Below are positions 17,515-27,525 of a stretch of DNA of 64,000 nucleotides, one piece after another. The DNA is taken from assembly GCF_030166655.1 (NCBI RefSeq), contig NZ_CP126446.1, positions 62,001 to 126,000 of the forward strand. Reading direction: 5' to 3'. A model generated the notes under the pieces. It was not told the origin of the DNA, made no database searches, and was given only the letters and a program-made list of their open reading frames with translations. This stretch comes from Pontibacillus chungwhensis (GTDB lineage: Bacteria; Bacillota; Bacilli; Bacillales; BH030062). The first letter of the stretch is position 1, and the number at the start of each line of letters is the position of its first letter. A program made the translations under genes and the position numbers.

Positions 17515-18303
17515 GTGAAGGAATGGATGGAAGAACATATAGTAAAGAGGTTGTTAGAAGATGCGATCAATCACACTCGAGTAGGTGTTACGATAACAGA
17601 TCCAGACCAATCGGATAACCCGATTATTTATGCTAATAAAGGTTTTGAATCTATTACAGGATATCGCAATGATGAAATCATAGGGCGTAACTGTAGGTTT
17701 CTTCAAGGCGAACAGACAGATCAGGCAAGGATAGCTCAGTTAAAGCATGCCATTGCCAATAAAGAATCCGTTTCTATAACGCTCAAGAATTATAAGAAAG
17801 ATGGAGAAACCTTCTGGAATGAACTACATATTGATCCAGTTTACGTAGAAGAAGAGAGTAAACATTTTTTTATTGGGATCCAACGAGATGTAACGGACAA
17901 GAAAAGGGCAGAAGAGGACTTAACAAAATCCTTAAACGAGATAACAGCTCTCTCTACACCGATTGTTCCTTTAACAGATGAGATCTCGGTTTTACCTTTG
18001 ATCGGCAATATGGACGGGGAACGGCTTGCTATCATATCTGACAATATTGCAGAGAAGATGGCCTCTCTAAAACACCGTAAGTTGATTGTAGAATTATCAG
18101 GGTTAATCGATTTTGACGAAGAAGTTATTCACGGAATTTATAGATTGCATCATTTATTGCAACTTCTAGGTACGGAATTAATGATTGCTGGAATATCCGC
18201 TGACTTTGCAAGTAAAGCAGCTAGAATGGGGATCCTTGTAGATGATATTAAATCCTATGCCACGGTCAAGGATGCTTTAAGGAATTTACAAACCTCTCTA
18301 TAA
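17515..18303 (+). CDS. LOV-STAS blue-light photoreceptor, YtvA-like
   Basis: The 262-residue protein matches YtvA in length and architecture. An N-terminal LOV (PAS) domain spans about residues 8-128 and carries the flavin-binding signature GRNCRFLQG; Cys60 is the expected photo-adduct cysteine. Helix linker residues follow, then a C-terminal STAS domain (about 145-262). In Bacillus subtilis YtvA feeds blue light into the sigma-B stressosome. The GTG at 17515 is chosen because GAGGAGGAGG lies just upstream; an ATG at 17491 precedes that site. The gene is not at this place in Bacillus subtilis, so it is an insertion or relocation. Confidence 0.92.
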   Translation: MKEWMEEHIVKRLLEDAINHTRVGVTITDPDQSDNPIIYANKGFESITGYRNDEIIGRNCRFLQGEQTDQARIAQLKHAIANKESVSITLKNYKKDGETFWNELHIDPVYVEEESKHFFIGIQRDVTDKKRAEEDLTKSLNEITALSTPIVPLTDEISVLPLIGNMDGERLAIISDNIAEKMASLKHRKLIVELSGLIDFDEEVIHGIYRLHHLLQLLGTELMIAGISADFASKAARMGILVDDIKSYATVKDALRNLQTSL

Positions 18304-18346
18304 CTTGAGGTTGAAATCATGAGGAATAGAAATGCTACACATATAA

Positions 18347-18377
18347 AAAAGCTGCTTCTTAATAAGAAGCAGCTTTT
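18347..18377. terminator. Bidirectional terminator after the LOV-STAS gene
   Basis: AAAAGCTGCTTCTT and AAGAAGCAGCTTTT form a 14-bp stem with a 3-nt loop and A/T runs on both sides. Confidence 0.9.
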
Positions 18378-18401
18378 CCTTCATCCTATTTCACATAAAT
18401 G

Positions 18402-18426
18402 TAAAAAAATCCACACCGGTGTGTGG
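18402..18426 (-). terminator. Terminator of the minus-strand tRNA unit
   Basis: On the minus strand CCACAC pairs with GTGTGG and is followed by seven T. It lies just past tRNA-Glu. Confidence 0.8.
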
Positions 18427-18446
18427 TAGGACAAGAATTCGGATGA

Positions 18447-18518
18447 TGACCCGTACGGGACTCGAACCCGTGTTACCGCCGTGAAAGGGCGGTGTCTTAA
18501 CCGCTTGACCAACGGGCC
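18447..18518 (-). tRNA. trnSL-Glu: tRNA-Glu (TTC)
   Basis: The cloverleaf is complete on the minus strand, with acceptor GGCCCGT/ACGGGTC and anticodon loop CTTTCAC. The genomic bases after the discriminator are TCA, so the CCA end is not fully encoded. It follows tRNA-Met in one transcript, as upstream of spoIIE in Bacillus subtilis. Confidence 0.95.
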
Positions 18519-18543
18519 GTTGAATAGTATCTAGTAAAATAAA

Positions 18544-18620
18544 TGGTAGCGGCGGAGGGGATCGAACCCCCGACCTCACGGGTATGAACCGTACGCTCTC
18601 GCCAGCTGAGCTACACCGCC
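18544..18620 (-). tRNA. trnSL-Met: tRNA-Met (CAT), elongator type
   Basis: The minus-strand cloverleaf has acceptor GGCGGTG, anticodon loop TTCATAC and an encoded CCA. A paired first base (G1) argues against an initiator tRNA. A CAT anticodon could also be a lysidine-modified Ile tRNA, but the body resembles Bacillus elongator tRNA-Met. Confidence 0.92.
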
Positions 18621-18685
18621 ATAATCTTACTGTGTAATAGTATACTTTTTGTTTCTTCGGTGTGTTTCCCCCGAAGTCACAAGCA

Positions 18686-18714
18686 TTATATTACATGACC
18701 AACGCCAAAGTGTC
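18686..18714 (-). promoter_or_regulatory. Promoter of the tRNA-Met/tRNA-Glu unit
   Basis: On the minus strand TTGACA and TAATAT are separated by 17 nt, about 65 nt before tRNA-Met. Confidence 0.8.
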
Positions 18715-18825
18715 AACGGATTTTATAAATGTCATTATTTTTTGAATATTTAGCGCTTAATTCTGAAGTAAGATATGGGATTCCGACAGAGATAAAGGAG
18801 GGAGAGAAGGAAAGTTTCAAACAAT

Positions 18826-18922
18826 TTGGCGAAAGACCATTCACCGTATAGAAAGCCGTCGAAACTTTTTTACATTCCGTTCTGTTGTTTTGACAAAATA
18901 AGCCTGTCCTATGTGATTAAAT
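18826..18922 (+). promoter_or_regulatory. Spo0A-dependent promoter of spoIIE with 0A boxes
   Basis: TTGACA (18890-18895) and TTAAAT (18917-18922) are 21 nt apart, the abnormal spacing known for Spo0A-activated spoIIE and spoIIG promoters. 0A-box-like sequences are TTTTGACAAA (18888-18897, over the -35), CGTCGAAA (18857-18864) and TTGGCGAAA (18826-18834). Confidence 0.75.
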
Positions 18923-18946
18923 AAGTCACTAAGGGGGAGTGTTCAA

Positions 18947-21397
18947 ATGGAGATCTTAACTAAACGAGGAGTTAAGGAAATGAGCGGGGTGGGTTTAGCT
19001 ACTCTAGAAAATTGGAAGCGAAGGATGGGGGAGCAGGCGAAAGCCTTTATGATTGAAAAAGGGTGGCTTTTGTGGATTGTTGGCTTCCTGTTAGGAAGAG
19101 CGATTGTTCTATCATCAGTATCGCCTTTTGCCCTTTCTTTTCTCGCTTCTGTTTGGCTTATGAGAAAAGATAAGTCATTGAAGGTTATGTCCGCTGTTCT
19201 TATTGGTTCATTAACCTATAACTGGCAACATAGTCTCTATGTATTTGCGGCTATGATGAGTTTCTTCTTATTAGCCTTTGTACTTCAGCGCATGAAAAAA
19301 CAGCAAGAAATCTTGCCTTTTGTGGTATTTCTCGCAAGTTTCATTCCAAGAGCCGTGGCTTATACTGTCGTTCAGCCTGCTGAAGCATATGATTGGATGC
19401 TTGCCGTTGTAGAAGCAAGCTTGAGCGCGATCCTTGTACTTATCTTTATGCAGAGTATTCCATTGTTATCACCAAAACGTTATAAACAATCACTCAAAAA
19501 TGAAGAGATTGTTTGTATGATTATCTTATTAGCTTCCGTCCTAACAGGTACGATTGGATGGCAAATTTATAATATATCGCTTGAACAAACGTTATCGAGG
19601 TATCTTGTCCTATGGCTTGCTTACATTGGTGGGGCGGCTATTGGTTCAACCGTCGGAGTGGTGACGGGGTTAATATTAAGTCTGGCTAACGTGGCAAGCT
19701 TATATCAAATGAGTTTATTAGCCTTCTCTGGGTTACTGGGTGGTTTATTAAAAGAAGGAAAGAAGATTGGGGTGGGGGTTGGCCTCTTCGTTGGTACGAT
19801 GCTAATCGGTATTTACGGGGAAGGACTGGGTTCATTGGCTCCGTCCATGTTAGAGTCTTCCGTGGCTGTTTTGCTCTTCTTTGTCACGCCAGAAAAGTGG
19901 ATTCGTAATTTGGCCAGGTATATACCTGGGACCAATGAACATTCCCAGGAGCAAGAGCAATACTTACAAAAAATCCGCAATGTAACAGCCAACCGAGTTG
20001 AGCAATTCTCAAGTGTCTTTCAGGCGCTCTCTAAGAGTTTTGCGCAAGTACAGCATCATATGGATGAGGAACAAGAGAGTAAAGAAACCGATTATTTCCT
20101 GAGCAATGTTACGGAGAAGACGTGCCAATCGTGTTTCAAGAAGGATAAATGCTGGGCTCAGCAGTTTGATGAGACCTACGGATATATGAAAGAAATGATG
20201 AATGAATTGGATGCAGGAACCTTCCAGCATAAACGAAAACTGCAATCAGACTTTGAAAAGCACTGCGTTAAATCAAAGAAGGTTATTGAAACGATGAATC
20301 ATGAACTATCATTTTTCCAAGCCAATCAGCGATTGAAAAAGCAAGTATTAGAGAGCAGACGTTTCGTAGCGGACCAACTGAACGGTGTTTCAGAAGTTAT
20401 GGGGGACTTCGCGAAAGAGATCTTAAAAGAGCGGGAAAATCATGAATTACAAGAAGAAGAAATAATACAAGCATTAAAAAGTATGGGGTTTGAGATTGAA
20501 CAACTTGAGATCTATAGCTTAGAAACGGGGAATATTGATATCGATATGACGCTTTCTTTCTATGATTATAAAGGGGAGGGTGCGAAGATTATAGCTCCTG
20601 TTTTGTCTGAGATCTTAAATGAAACGGTAATGGTGAAGCATGAGGAGATCTCACCATTCCCTAATGGATATGGGTCATTTTCATTTGGTTCCACGAAGAA
20701 ATTCGTAATCGATACAGGGGTGGCTCATGCTGCCAAAGATGGTGGATTAGTTTCAGGCGATAGTTATTCTACAATGGAGCTTGGAGCAGGTAAATACGCT
20801 GTTGCGATTAGTGATGGGATGGGCAATGGGGAAAGAGCTCATGTGGAGAGCATGGAGACGCTACGCTTACTTCAACAAATCTTACAGTCAGGCATCGAAG
20901 AAAAGGTAGCGATTAAATCTATTAATTCTATTCTTTCTCTAAGAACCACCGATGAAATATTCTCAACACTTGATTTAGCGGTTATTGACTTGCAGGATGC
21001 AGCCGTGAAGTTCTTAAAAATCGGATCTACTCCAAGCTTCATTAAGAGGGGAGATCAACTAAGCAAAATTGAGGCGAGTAACTTACCTATTGGCATCATA
21101 CAGGAATTCGATGTTGAGGTTGTTAGTGATCAGTTAAAACCTGGCGATCTTCTTATCATGATGAGTGATGGAATCTTTGAGGGGCCAAAGCATGTAGAGA
21201 ATATTGACATGTGGTTAAAGCGTAAAATTAGAGATATGGAAACAGAAGATCCTCAAGATGTTGCTGACCTATTACTTGAAGAAGTGGTCAGGACACGGGC
21301 TGGGGCAATTGAGGATGACATGACCGTTGTGGTGGCAAAAATCAATCATAATGTTCCCCAGTGGGCGAACATCCCTATACTTGGACGGGCACAATAA
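18947..21397 (+). CDS. spoIIE: Stage II sporulation protein E, serine phosphatase
   Basis: SpoIIE localises to the polar septum with FtsZ and dephosphorylates SpoIIAA, which frees sigma-F. The 816-residue protein has about ten N-terminal membrane segments (roughly residues 35-330), a central FtsZ-interacting/regulatory region with a CQSCFKKDKCW cysteine cluster, and a C-terminal PP2C-type phosphatase with metal motifs AISDGMGNGERA, MMSDGIFEG and EDDMTVVV. Start ATG follows AGGGGGAG. The gene has its own Spo0A-type promoter and a terminator. Its action links to fin and spoVG in this window. Confidence 0.97.
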   Translation: MEILTKRGVKEMSGVGLATLENWKRRMGEQAKAFMIEKGWLLWIVGFLLGRAIVLSSVSPFALSFLASVWLMRKDKSLKVMSAVLIGSLTYNWQHSLYVFAAMMSFFLLAFVLQRMKKQQEILPFVVFLASFIPRAVAYTVVQPAEAYDWMLAVVEASLSAILVLIFMQSIPLLSPKRYKQSLKNEEIVCMIILLASVLTGTIGWQIYNISLEQTLSRYLVLWLAYIGGAAIGSTVGVVTGLILSLANVASLYQMSLLAFSGLLGGLLKEGKKIGVGVGLFVGTMLIGIYGEGLGSLAPSMLESSVAVLLFFVTPEKWIRNLARYIPGTNEHSQEQEQYLQKIRNVTANRVEQFSSVFQALSKSFAQVQHHMDEEQESKETDYFLSNVTEKTCQSCFKKDKCWAQQFDETYGYMKEMMNELDAGTFQHKRKLQSDFEKHCVKSKKVIETMNHELSFFQANQRLKKQVLESRRFVADQLNGVSEVMGDFAKEILKERENHELQEEEIIQALKSMGFEIEQLEIYSLETGNIDIDMTLSFYDYKGEGAKIIAPVLSEILNETVMVKHEEISPFPNGYGSFSFGSTKKFVIDTGVAHAAKDGGLVSGDSYSTMELGAGKYAVAISDGMGNGERAHVESMETLRLLQQILQSGIEEKVAIKSINSILSLRTTDEIFSTLDLAVIDLQDAAVKFLKIGSTPSFIKRGDQLSKIEASNLPIGIIQEFDVEVVSDQLKPGDLLIMMSDGIFEGPKHVENIDMWLKRKIRDMETEDPQDVADLLLEEVVRTRAGAIEDDMTVVVAKINHNVPQWANIPILGRAQ

Positions 21398-21402
21398 AGA
21401 GA

Positions 21403-21437
21403 AAAGGGTACCTTTTGGGCGGAGGTGCTCTTTTTTA
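21403..21437 (+). terminator. Terminator of spoIIE
   Basis: AAGGGTACCT pairs with AGGTGCTCTT (two wobble pairs) and is followed by six T. Confidence 0.75.
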
Positions 21438-21527
21438 TTTTGGGAGACTCTGCTTTTGTAAGTTACTAGTATAAATGCAATGAATCTAGTCGAAGATGAT
21501 AGTAATTTATGGAGGAGGAGATATCTC

Positions 21528-22268
21528 ATGAATAAAGGGACATTAAAGCAAATTCTATTGATAACAGACGGATGTTCAAACCAGGGAGAGGATCCTTCTG
21601 CTGTGGCGACGTTAGCTTATCAGCAGGGGGTAACGGTAAATGTAATCGGGGTCCTTGACGATCAACAATCAGAGCAACCTGATGGTTTAGAAGAAGTTGA
21701 AGAGATTGCGATGAGTGGTGGTGGGGTTAGCCAGATTGTATATGCAAAGTCTTTGTCTCAGACTGTTCAAATGGTAACCAAGCAAGCTATGACCCAGACG
21801 CTTCAGGGTGTCGTTAATCAAGAATTACAGCAAATCCTTGGAGCACAGCAAGAGATTGAGGATCTTCCTCCTGAAAAGCGCGGAGAGATCATGGAAGTTG
21901 TGGAAGACCTTGGTGAAACGTGTGATTTAGAAGTATTGGTATTGGTGGATACAAGTGCGAGTATGCATAATAAACTTCCTACAGTGCGTGATTCTTTATT
22001 CGATCTATCTTTAAGTTTAAATGCCCGTATGGGGAAAAACCGCTTCTCCATCTACACATTTCCAGGGAAGCGCAAGGATTTGGATAAGGTTATGGATTGG
22101 ACGCCTAAGCTTGATTCCATTTCTTCTGTCTTCCCGAAACTGACCAGTGGTGGGATTACACCAACAGGGCCTGCTTTAAGAGAGGCCATGCAACAATTCG
22201 CCAAAAAACGAAGCCTTCGTAACTTCATAGGTCGTGAAGATCATCATGCAGAAGAATCAGGGTATTAA
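21528..22268 (+). CDS. yabS: VWA-type protein YabS with permuted motif order
   Basis: This 246-residue protein matches YabS of Bacillus subtilis, of unknown function. It carries von Willebrand A motifs in an unusual order: the late strand ILLITDG (D14) comes first, followed by the typical VWA C-terminal region to about residue 90; then, after a linker, the MIDAS start VLVLVDTSASM (D141, S143, S145) and the GGITPTGPAL threonine motif (near 208-217). The start ATG at 21528 follows GGAGGAGGAG. It overlaps yabT. Being between spoIIE and yabT suggests a sporulation-period role. Confidence 0.9.
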   Translation: MNKGTLKQILLITDGCSNQGEDPSAVATLAYQQGVTVNVIGVLDDQQSEQPDGLEEVEEIAMSGGGVSQIVYAKSLSQTVQMVTKQAMTQTLQGVVNQELQQILGAQQEIEDLPPEKRGEIMEVVEDLGETCDLEVLVLVDTSASMHNKLPTVRDSLFDLSLSLNARMGKNRFSIYTFPGKRKDLDKVMDWTPKLDSISSVFPKLTSGGITPTGPALREAMQQFAKKRSLRNFIGREDHHAEESGY

Positions 22269-23235
22269 TTTATCACCTGGTACAGTTGTAAAAGGGAAGT
22301 GGCACCATCGTTCATTTATAATCGTTAAACAGTTAGGGTCTGGCGCTATGGGTGTTGTGTATCTAGCCACAGAACAAGGGCGGAAGGTGGCAGTGAAGTT
22401 CGGGCACAATAGTTCCTCTATTACCACAGAAGTAAATGTATTACGTACGTTTCAAAAGGTTCAAGATCACCAGCTTGGACCTTCTTTATTAGATGTAGAC
22501 GACTTTGTCCTTCCAGATGGCTCACAAGTTTCTTTTTATGCCATGGAGTATCTGAAAGGGAAAGATCTAAATCCATTTGTGCAAGATCATGGGACTGAAT
22601 GGATTGGTATTCTCGCGGTTCAGCTGCTAGAAGACTTAGAACACCTTCATCAATTTGGTTGGGTATTTGGAGATTTGAAACCTGATAACCTTATCGTGAC
22701 GTTCCCACCTGCGCGTCTTCGTTGGTTGGATGTCGGGGGTACGACTCAAATTGGGAGAGCGATTAAAGAGTACACTGAATTTTATGATCGTGGCTATTGG
22801 GGGATGGGATCAAGGAAAGCAGATCCTCAATATGATTTATTTGCCTTAGCGATGGTGCTTTTACAGATTGAATACCCCTCTCGTTTTGAAAGAGGGACCC
22901 ACCCGGAGAAGACTTTGTTTTCGAAAGTACAACAAGCTAAAAAAATAGCTCCATATAAAGAGATCCTGAAGAAAGCACTTCATTCTGAATACTCCTCTGC
23001 AGAAGAGATGAAGCATGCCATAAATACTTTATTATTAACTCCTACACGTCAGACCGCTAGCACTTCAAGAATTGCCAGACGCCAATCTGCTTCTATAAAG
23101 CAAAATCAGAAGAGCCCATCTGGACCCATACACTCCTCTTCTGCATCAAGCTCAGCTCGTAGTTGGGAATTGATTGGAATTGTTATGACCGTGTGCTTAT
23201 TTTATATGATGTATGTAGTTATGCAGTGGATTTAA
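22246..23235 (+). CDS. yabT: Serine/threonine protein kinase YabT
   Basis: YabT is a membrane-anchored Hanks-type kinase active in sporulation; in Bacillus subtilis it is DNA-activated and phosphorylates RecA and other proteins. The protein has the glycine loop LGSGAMGVVYLA, the lysine in KVAVKFG, and a catalytic loop GDLKPDN in which the usual HRD is altered to FGD; the DFG position reads DVGG. A basic linker precedes one C-terminal membrane helix. No extracellular PASTA domain is present. The ATG at 22246 overlaps yabS by 23 bases; a GTG at 22234 is an alternative start. Confidence 0.92.
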   Translation: MQKNQGINLSPGTVVKGKWHHRSFIIVKQLGSGAMGVVYLATEQGRKVAVKFGHNSSSITTEVNVLRTFQKVQDHQLGPSLLDVDDFVLPDGSQVSFYAMEYLKGKDLNPFVQDHGTEWIGILAVQLLEDLEHLHQFGWVFGDLKPDNLIVTFPPARLRWLDVGGTTQIGRAIKEYTEFYDRGYWGMGSRKADPQYDLFALAMVLLQIEYPSRFERGTHPEKTLFSKVQQAKKIAPYKEILKKALHSEYSSAEEMKHAINTLLLTPTRQTASTSRIARRQSASIKQNQKSPSGPIHSSSASSSARSWELIGIVMTVCLFYMMYVVMQWI

Positions 23236-23331
23236 CGAGTTGGACGCTTACGTTTTGCAGTAGTTGAATGATAAATGGTAGGATAGAAATGGCATATTAA
23301 GATAAAAAGAATAAGAACGGAGTTGGGGCAG

Positions 23332-24723
23332 TTGTTTAGCCAAAAGGTCGATCAATTTGCTCAAAGGCATCAGCTGTTTTCAGCGAATTCTACCATATTA
23401 GTTGCTGTCTCAGGAGGGCCTGATTCTATGGCTCTTCTCCATTATCTAAAAAGCAGGGAACAACGCTTTGGAATTGATCTTGTTGTTTTAACGATTGATC
23501 ACTCCTTGAGAGGGGTAGACTCCAAAGAGGATGTTCATTATGTAAGTACTACCTGTAAGAAGTGGGATATTAAATGTGAAACCGTTACGTTAGATGTGCC
23601 TTCTTTCAAAGAGGAGCACGGTTTAGGAACACAAGAGGCAGCCAGGAAGCTTAGATATCGTTACTTCAGCGATCAAATGCGAAAGCATCATGCAGATTTT
23701 CTGGCGATGGGTCATCATGGCGATGATCAAGTGGAGACGATTCTTATGGAAATGGTGCGTGGAGCAGAACCAAGCAGCATTCGTGGTATTCCAGTTTATC
23801 GTTCCTTTAGCATAGGTCAGATTATTCGTCCACTTCTATGTGTGACAAAGCAAGAAATTGAAGCTTATTGTGAAGAAGTTGGTATTACTCCTCGTATAGA
23901 TGAGTCCAACAAGTCAACGACTTATACAAGGAACGCTATGCGAGCTCACGTATTACCGGTCCTGAAGTCTCACAACCCGAAGGTCCACGAGCATATGCAG
24001 TATTTCCAAGAGTATCAGCGGGATGACGAGGCCTATATGATGCAAGAATCTAAGCGGATTTTCGAGTCCTCTCTTTTTGACAAAAAGGATCATGAGATTC
24101 AGTTTAATCGAAGTGATTTTTTAAACGTTCCTTCACCTTTACAAAGGAGGACCTTTCACTTAATATTAAACTATCTGTATCAAGAACCCTCTTTTGATGT
24201 AACTTATCATCACTGGGAGCAATACATACGAATAGTGAAAGACAAGACCCCACAAGCAATCATGCATTTGCCAAGAGGTCTGTCTGTTGTTCGTTCTTAT
24301 GAGAATATCGTTTTTACCTTTAAGAAAGAAGAAGCGGTCCCTTTTCATTATTTGTTACACGTGCCAGGGGAATTGGTTTTGCCTGATGGAGCTTATATAT
24401 ATGCCGATCAAGACGATCATTACAGGGGTCACGACAGCCATCATTTTGCTTGTGATATAAGTAACGTAACCTTACCTCTCATCGTTCGGACGAGAAAGCC
24501 GGGCGATAAATTTATTCCTAAAGGAATGAAGGGGCGTAAAAAGGTGAAAGACTTATTTATTGATGAAAAGGTCCCTCATGAACAACGCAGTAAGTGGCCA
24601 ATTGTTACAGATGCAAATGGTCAAATCCTGTGGGTCGTTTCATTAAAAGAAGCAAACATTCCAGTTAATCAACAACACCCGACCTGGTTACATCTTACTT
24701 ATGAGAATCACAAGAACTTCTAG
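23332..24723 (+). CDS. tilS: tRNA(Ile)-lysidine synthase
   Basis: TilS converts C34 of tRNA-Ile (CAT) to lysidine so it reads AUA codons. The roughly 463-residue protein has the PP-loop ATPase motif [13 protein letters not shown], the conserved [10 protein letters not shown] and [10 protein letters not shown] segments, and a C-terminal TilS domain with [20 protein letters not shown]. Start is assigned to a TTG at 23332, nine bases after GGAG; another TTG at 23323 touches that site. hprT follows after 11 bases, as in Bacillus subtilis. Confidence 0.95.
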   Translation: MFSQKVDQFAQRHQLFSANSTILVAVSGGPDSMALLHYLKSREQRFGIDLVVLTIDHSLRGVDSKEDVHYVSTTCKKWDIKCETVTLDVPSFKEEHGLGTQEAARKLRYRYFSDQMRKHHADFLAMGHHGDDQVETILMEMVRGAEPSSIRGIPVYRSFSIGQIIRPLLCVTKQEIEAYCEEVGITPRIDESNKSTTYTRNAMRAHVLPVLKSHNPKVHEHMQYFQEYQRDDEAYMMQESKRIFESSLFDKKDHEIQFNRSDFLNVPSPLQRRTFHLILNYLYQEPSFDVTYHHWEQYIRIVKDKTPQAIMHLPRGLSVVRSYENIVFTFKKEEAVPFHYLLHVPGELVLPDGAYIYADQDDHYRGHDSHHFACDISNVTLPLIVRTRKPGDKFIPKGMKGRKKVKDLFIDEKVPHEQRSKWPIVTDANGQILWVVSLKEANIPVNQQHPTWLHLTYENHKNF

Positions 24724-24734
24724 GAGGATGGAAA

Positions 24735-25280
24735 ATGCATAATGATATCGAAAAAGTCTTAATTTCCGAGGAGGAGCTACAATCAAAAGTTAAGGAATTG
24801 GCAGCCCAACTGTCTGAAGATTATGAAGGCAAGTTTCCTCTAGCAATTGGTGTGCTAAAAGGTGCCATGCCATTTATGTCTGATCTGTTAAAGCGTATGG
24901 ACACATACCTGGAAATGGACTTTATGGATGTATCAAGCTATAACGGTACAATGCAATCATCAGGCGAAGTGAAAATTGTTAAAGATTTAGACACACAGGT
25001 AGAAGGAAGAGACCTTCTAATTATCGAAGATATTATCGATAGTGGCTTAACTTTAAGTTACCTTGTTGATCTGTTTAAATACCGTAAAGCGAAGTCCATT
25101 AAGATCGTAACGCTTCTTGATAAGCCATCTGGCCGAAAAGGAGACGTTAAAGCGGACCTTGCAGGATTTGAAGTACCTGATGAATTTGTAGTAGGTTATG
25201 GGTTAGACTACCAAGAGAGATATCGTAACCTACCATATATCGGTGTCTTAAAACCAGCTGTTTACGGTGGAGATCAATAA
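24735..25280 (+). CDS. hprT: Hypoxanthine-guanine phosphoribosyltransferase
   Basis: HprT salvages hypoxanthine and guanine to IMP and GMP using PRPP made by Prs. The 181-residue protein has the PRPP-binding motif [17 protein letters not shown], the early loop [13 protein letters not shown], and the base-recognition region [13 protein letters not shown]. Length fits the family. It is probably co-transcribed with tilS; TAGGAGG overlaps the tilS stop and precedes the ATG. The pairing with tilS and ftsH is conserved in Bacillus. Confidence 0.96.
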   Translation: MHNDIEKVLISEEELQSKVKELAAQLSEDYEGKFPLAIGVLKGAMPFMSDLLKRMDTYLEMDFMDVSSYNGTMQSSGEVKIVKDLDTQVEGRDLLIIEDIIDSGLTLSYLVDLFKYRKAKSIKIVTLLDKPSGRKGDVKADLAGFEVPDEFVVGYGLDYQERYRNLPYIGVLKPAVYGGDQ

Positions 25281-25350
25281 GAATAAACCTTCGTTTTATT
25301 CATATAATTCACCAAAACGGGTTGTACTCATAGTAAGAGGTGACAATCTG

Positions 25351-25380
25351 TTGACAACCGTTACCTGACAAGGGTAATTA
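25351..25380 (+). promoter_or_regulatory. Candidate sigma-A promoter of ftsH
   Basis: A consensus TTGACA (25351-25356) and TAATTA (25375-25380) are 18 nt apart. A second possible -10, TACTAT, lies at 25406-25411. Confidence 0.45.
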
Positions 25381-25446
25381 GTTGTGTAAGTTCTTTCACA
25401 TATGGTACTATTTACTATAGTTTTCTCGCCTGGGAGGAGGTAGGCA

Positions 25447-27477
25447 ATGAACCGAATATTTCGTAATACCATCTTCTATGCGCTAATCTTTTTAGTGGTG
25501 ATAGGAGTTGTTGGTCTATTCAGAGGAGATACTTCTCAAGATGAACAATTTAAATACAGTGAATTTGTTCAGCAGCTAAATGATGGTCAGATAGAGACCA
25601 TGAACATTCAATATACGAACCATGCTTACAAGGTGACTGGTGACTTGGTTTCGTCTGGCGATGGAGAAGAAGAGAATCAAAGCTACACAGCAACGATTCC
25701 GGATAACGAACAAATTGTTAACCGAATTGCAGATGCCGCACAACAACAGGGAATTGAGACAGTTGATTTTGAAAAAGCGGAAGAGCCTAGCGGATGGGTG
25801 ACGTTCTTTACATCCATTATTCCGTTTGTCATCATCTTCATTCTATTCTTCTTCTTACTCAACCAAGCTCAAGGTGGCGGAAGCAAAGTCATGAACTTTG
25901 GTAAAAGTAAGGCGAAGTTATTCAATGAAGAGAAGAAAAAGGTTCGTTTTAAAGACGTAGCCGGGGCAGATGAGGAGAAACAAGAACTAGTTGAGGTTGT
26001 TGATTTCCTAAAAGATCCTCGTAAATTTGCTGCAATTGGTGCACGTATTCCTAAAGGTGTTCTACTTGTTGGACCACCAGGAACAGGTAAAACGTTAATA
26101 GCACGTGCTGTAGCTGGGGAAGCGGGCGTACCGTTCTTCTCAATCAGTGGTTCAGACTTCGTGGAAATGTTCGTTGGTGTAGGTGCTTCTCGTGTACGTG
26201 ATTTATTCGAGAACGCGAAGAAGAATGCACCATGTATTATCTTTATCGATGAGATTGATGCTGTAGGTCGTCAACGTGGCGCAGGTTTAGGTGGAGGTCA
26301 CGATGAACGTGAACAAACGCTTAACCAGCTACTTGTTGAGATGGATGGTTTTGGTGCCAATGAGGGAATCATTATCATTGCTGCGACAAACAGACCAGAT
26401 ATTCTTGACCCAGCCTTACTCCGTCCAGGACGTTTCGACCGTCAAATTACCGTAAACCGTCCGGACTTAAAAGGACGCGAAGAAGTGCTTAAAGTTCACG
26501 CTCGTAATAAACCACTGGATGACGAGTCAATTGATCTTCATACAATTGCAATGCGTACACCAGGATTTTCGGGTGCTGACCTTGAGAACTTACTGAACGA
26601 AGCTGCGCTTGTTGCGGCTCGTGCAGATAAGGAAAAAATCGATATGCTCTCAGTTGATGAAGCGATTGATCGTGTTATTGCAGGTCCTGCGAAGAAGAGT
26701 CGCGTCGTTTCTCAGAAAGAGCGTAACATTGTGGCTCACCACGAAAGTGGACACACCATTATCGGAATGGTTCTTGATGAGGCGGATATGGTTCACAAGG
26801 TTACGATTGTTCCTCGTGGTCAAGCTGGCGGTTATGCCGTTATGCTTCCTAAGGAAGATCGCTTCATGATGACCCAGCCGGAACTTCAAGATAAGATTGC
26901 AGGTCTGCTTGGTGGACGTGTGGCAGAAGAAATTATGTTTGGAGAAGTTAGTACTGGTGCTTCAAACGACTTCCAACGCGCGACAAGCATTGCACGTAAG
27001 ATGGTTACTGAATATGGTATGAGCTCTAAGCTTGGACCACTTCAATTTGGTGGTGGCGGTGGAGGACAAGTGTTCTTAGGCCGTGACATCCAAAATGAGC
27101 AAAATTACAGTGACAAGATTGCGTATGAAATTGATCAGGAAGTTCAGCGAATCATTAAAGAACAATATGACCGTGCTAAAGGCATCTTAACTAAGCATAA
27201 AGAGCAGCTTGAGCTAATTGCCAAGACGCTTCTTGATATAGAAACGTTAGATGCAGCACAAATCCGTTCTTTATTTGATAAAGGTGTTTTACCTGAAGGT
27301 TCTGATGACCCAGCCTATACTTCTAAATCTGAATCTGGAGAAGATGTTAAAGTGAACATTCAGTCCAAAGAAGATGAAGAGCCAAAGGCTGATCTGAATA
27401 AGAAAGAACCAACAAACCTAAATAAATCTGAACCATCTGAAACGGATGGCGAAGACCCTGATAAGAAAAACGACTAA
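25447..27477 (+). CDS. ftsH: ATP-dependent zinc metalloprotease FtsH
   Basis: FtsH is a hexameric membrane AAA+ protease that degrades membrane and regulatory proteins. The 676-residue protein has a membrane helix near residues 6-25, an extracytoplasmic domain, a second helix near 117-138, the AAA module with Walker A GPPGTGKT and Walker [10 protein letters not shown], the SRH region, and the zinc site HESGH in [10 protein letters not shown]. The C-terminal tail is acidic and low-complexity. The ATG follows GGGAGGAGG. A strong terminator follows; coaX, which comes next in Bacillus subtilis, is absent. Confidence 0.98.
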   Translation: MNRIFRNTIFYALIFLVVIGVVGLFRGDTSQDEQFKYSEFVQQLNDGQIETMNIQYTNHAYKVTGDLVSSGDGEEENQSYTATIPDNEQIVNRIADAAQQQGIETVDFEKAEEPSGWVTFFTSIIPFVIIFILFFFLLNQAQGGGSKVMNFGKSKAKLFNEEKKKVRFKDVAGADEEKQELVEVVDFLKDPRKFAAIGARIPKGVLLVGPPGTGKTLIARAVAGEAGVPFFSISGSDFVEMFVGVGASRVRDLFENAKKNAPCIIFIDEIDAVGRQRGAGLGGGHDEREQTLNQLLVEMDGFGANEGIIIIAATNRPDILDPALLRPGRFDRQITVNRPDLKGREEVLKVHARNKPLDDESIDLHTIAMRTPGFSGADLENLLNEAALVAARADKEKIDMLSVDEAIDRVIAGPAKKSRVVSQKERNIVAHHESGHTIIGMVLDEADMVHKVTIVPRGQAGGYAVMLPKEDRFMMTQPELQDKIAGLLGGRVAEEIMFGEVSTGASNDFQRATSIARKMVTEYGMSSKLGPLQFGGGGGGQVFLGRDIQNEQNYSDKIAYEIDQEVQRIIKEQYDRAKGILTKHKEQLELIAKTLLDIETLDAAQIRSLFDKGVLPEGSDDPAYTSKSESGEDVKVNIQSKEDEEPKADLNKKEPTNLNKSEPSETDGEDPDKKND

Positions 27478-27487
27478 GTATACTAAA

Positions 27488-27525
27488 GAACTGCTTCAGC
27501 CCTTAAGAGCTGAAGCAGTTTTTGT
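27488..27525 (+). terminator. Terminator of ftsH
   Basis: AACTGCTTCAGC and GCTGAAGCAGTT form a 12-bp stem followed by T residues. Confidence 0.9.

Noticed and set aside
22246-23235. YabT as an inactive pseudokinase
   Set aside because: The HRD and DFG motifs are altered, but the Bacillus subtilis homologue, known to be active, has very similar FGDLKPDN and DVGGTT motifs as I recall them.
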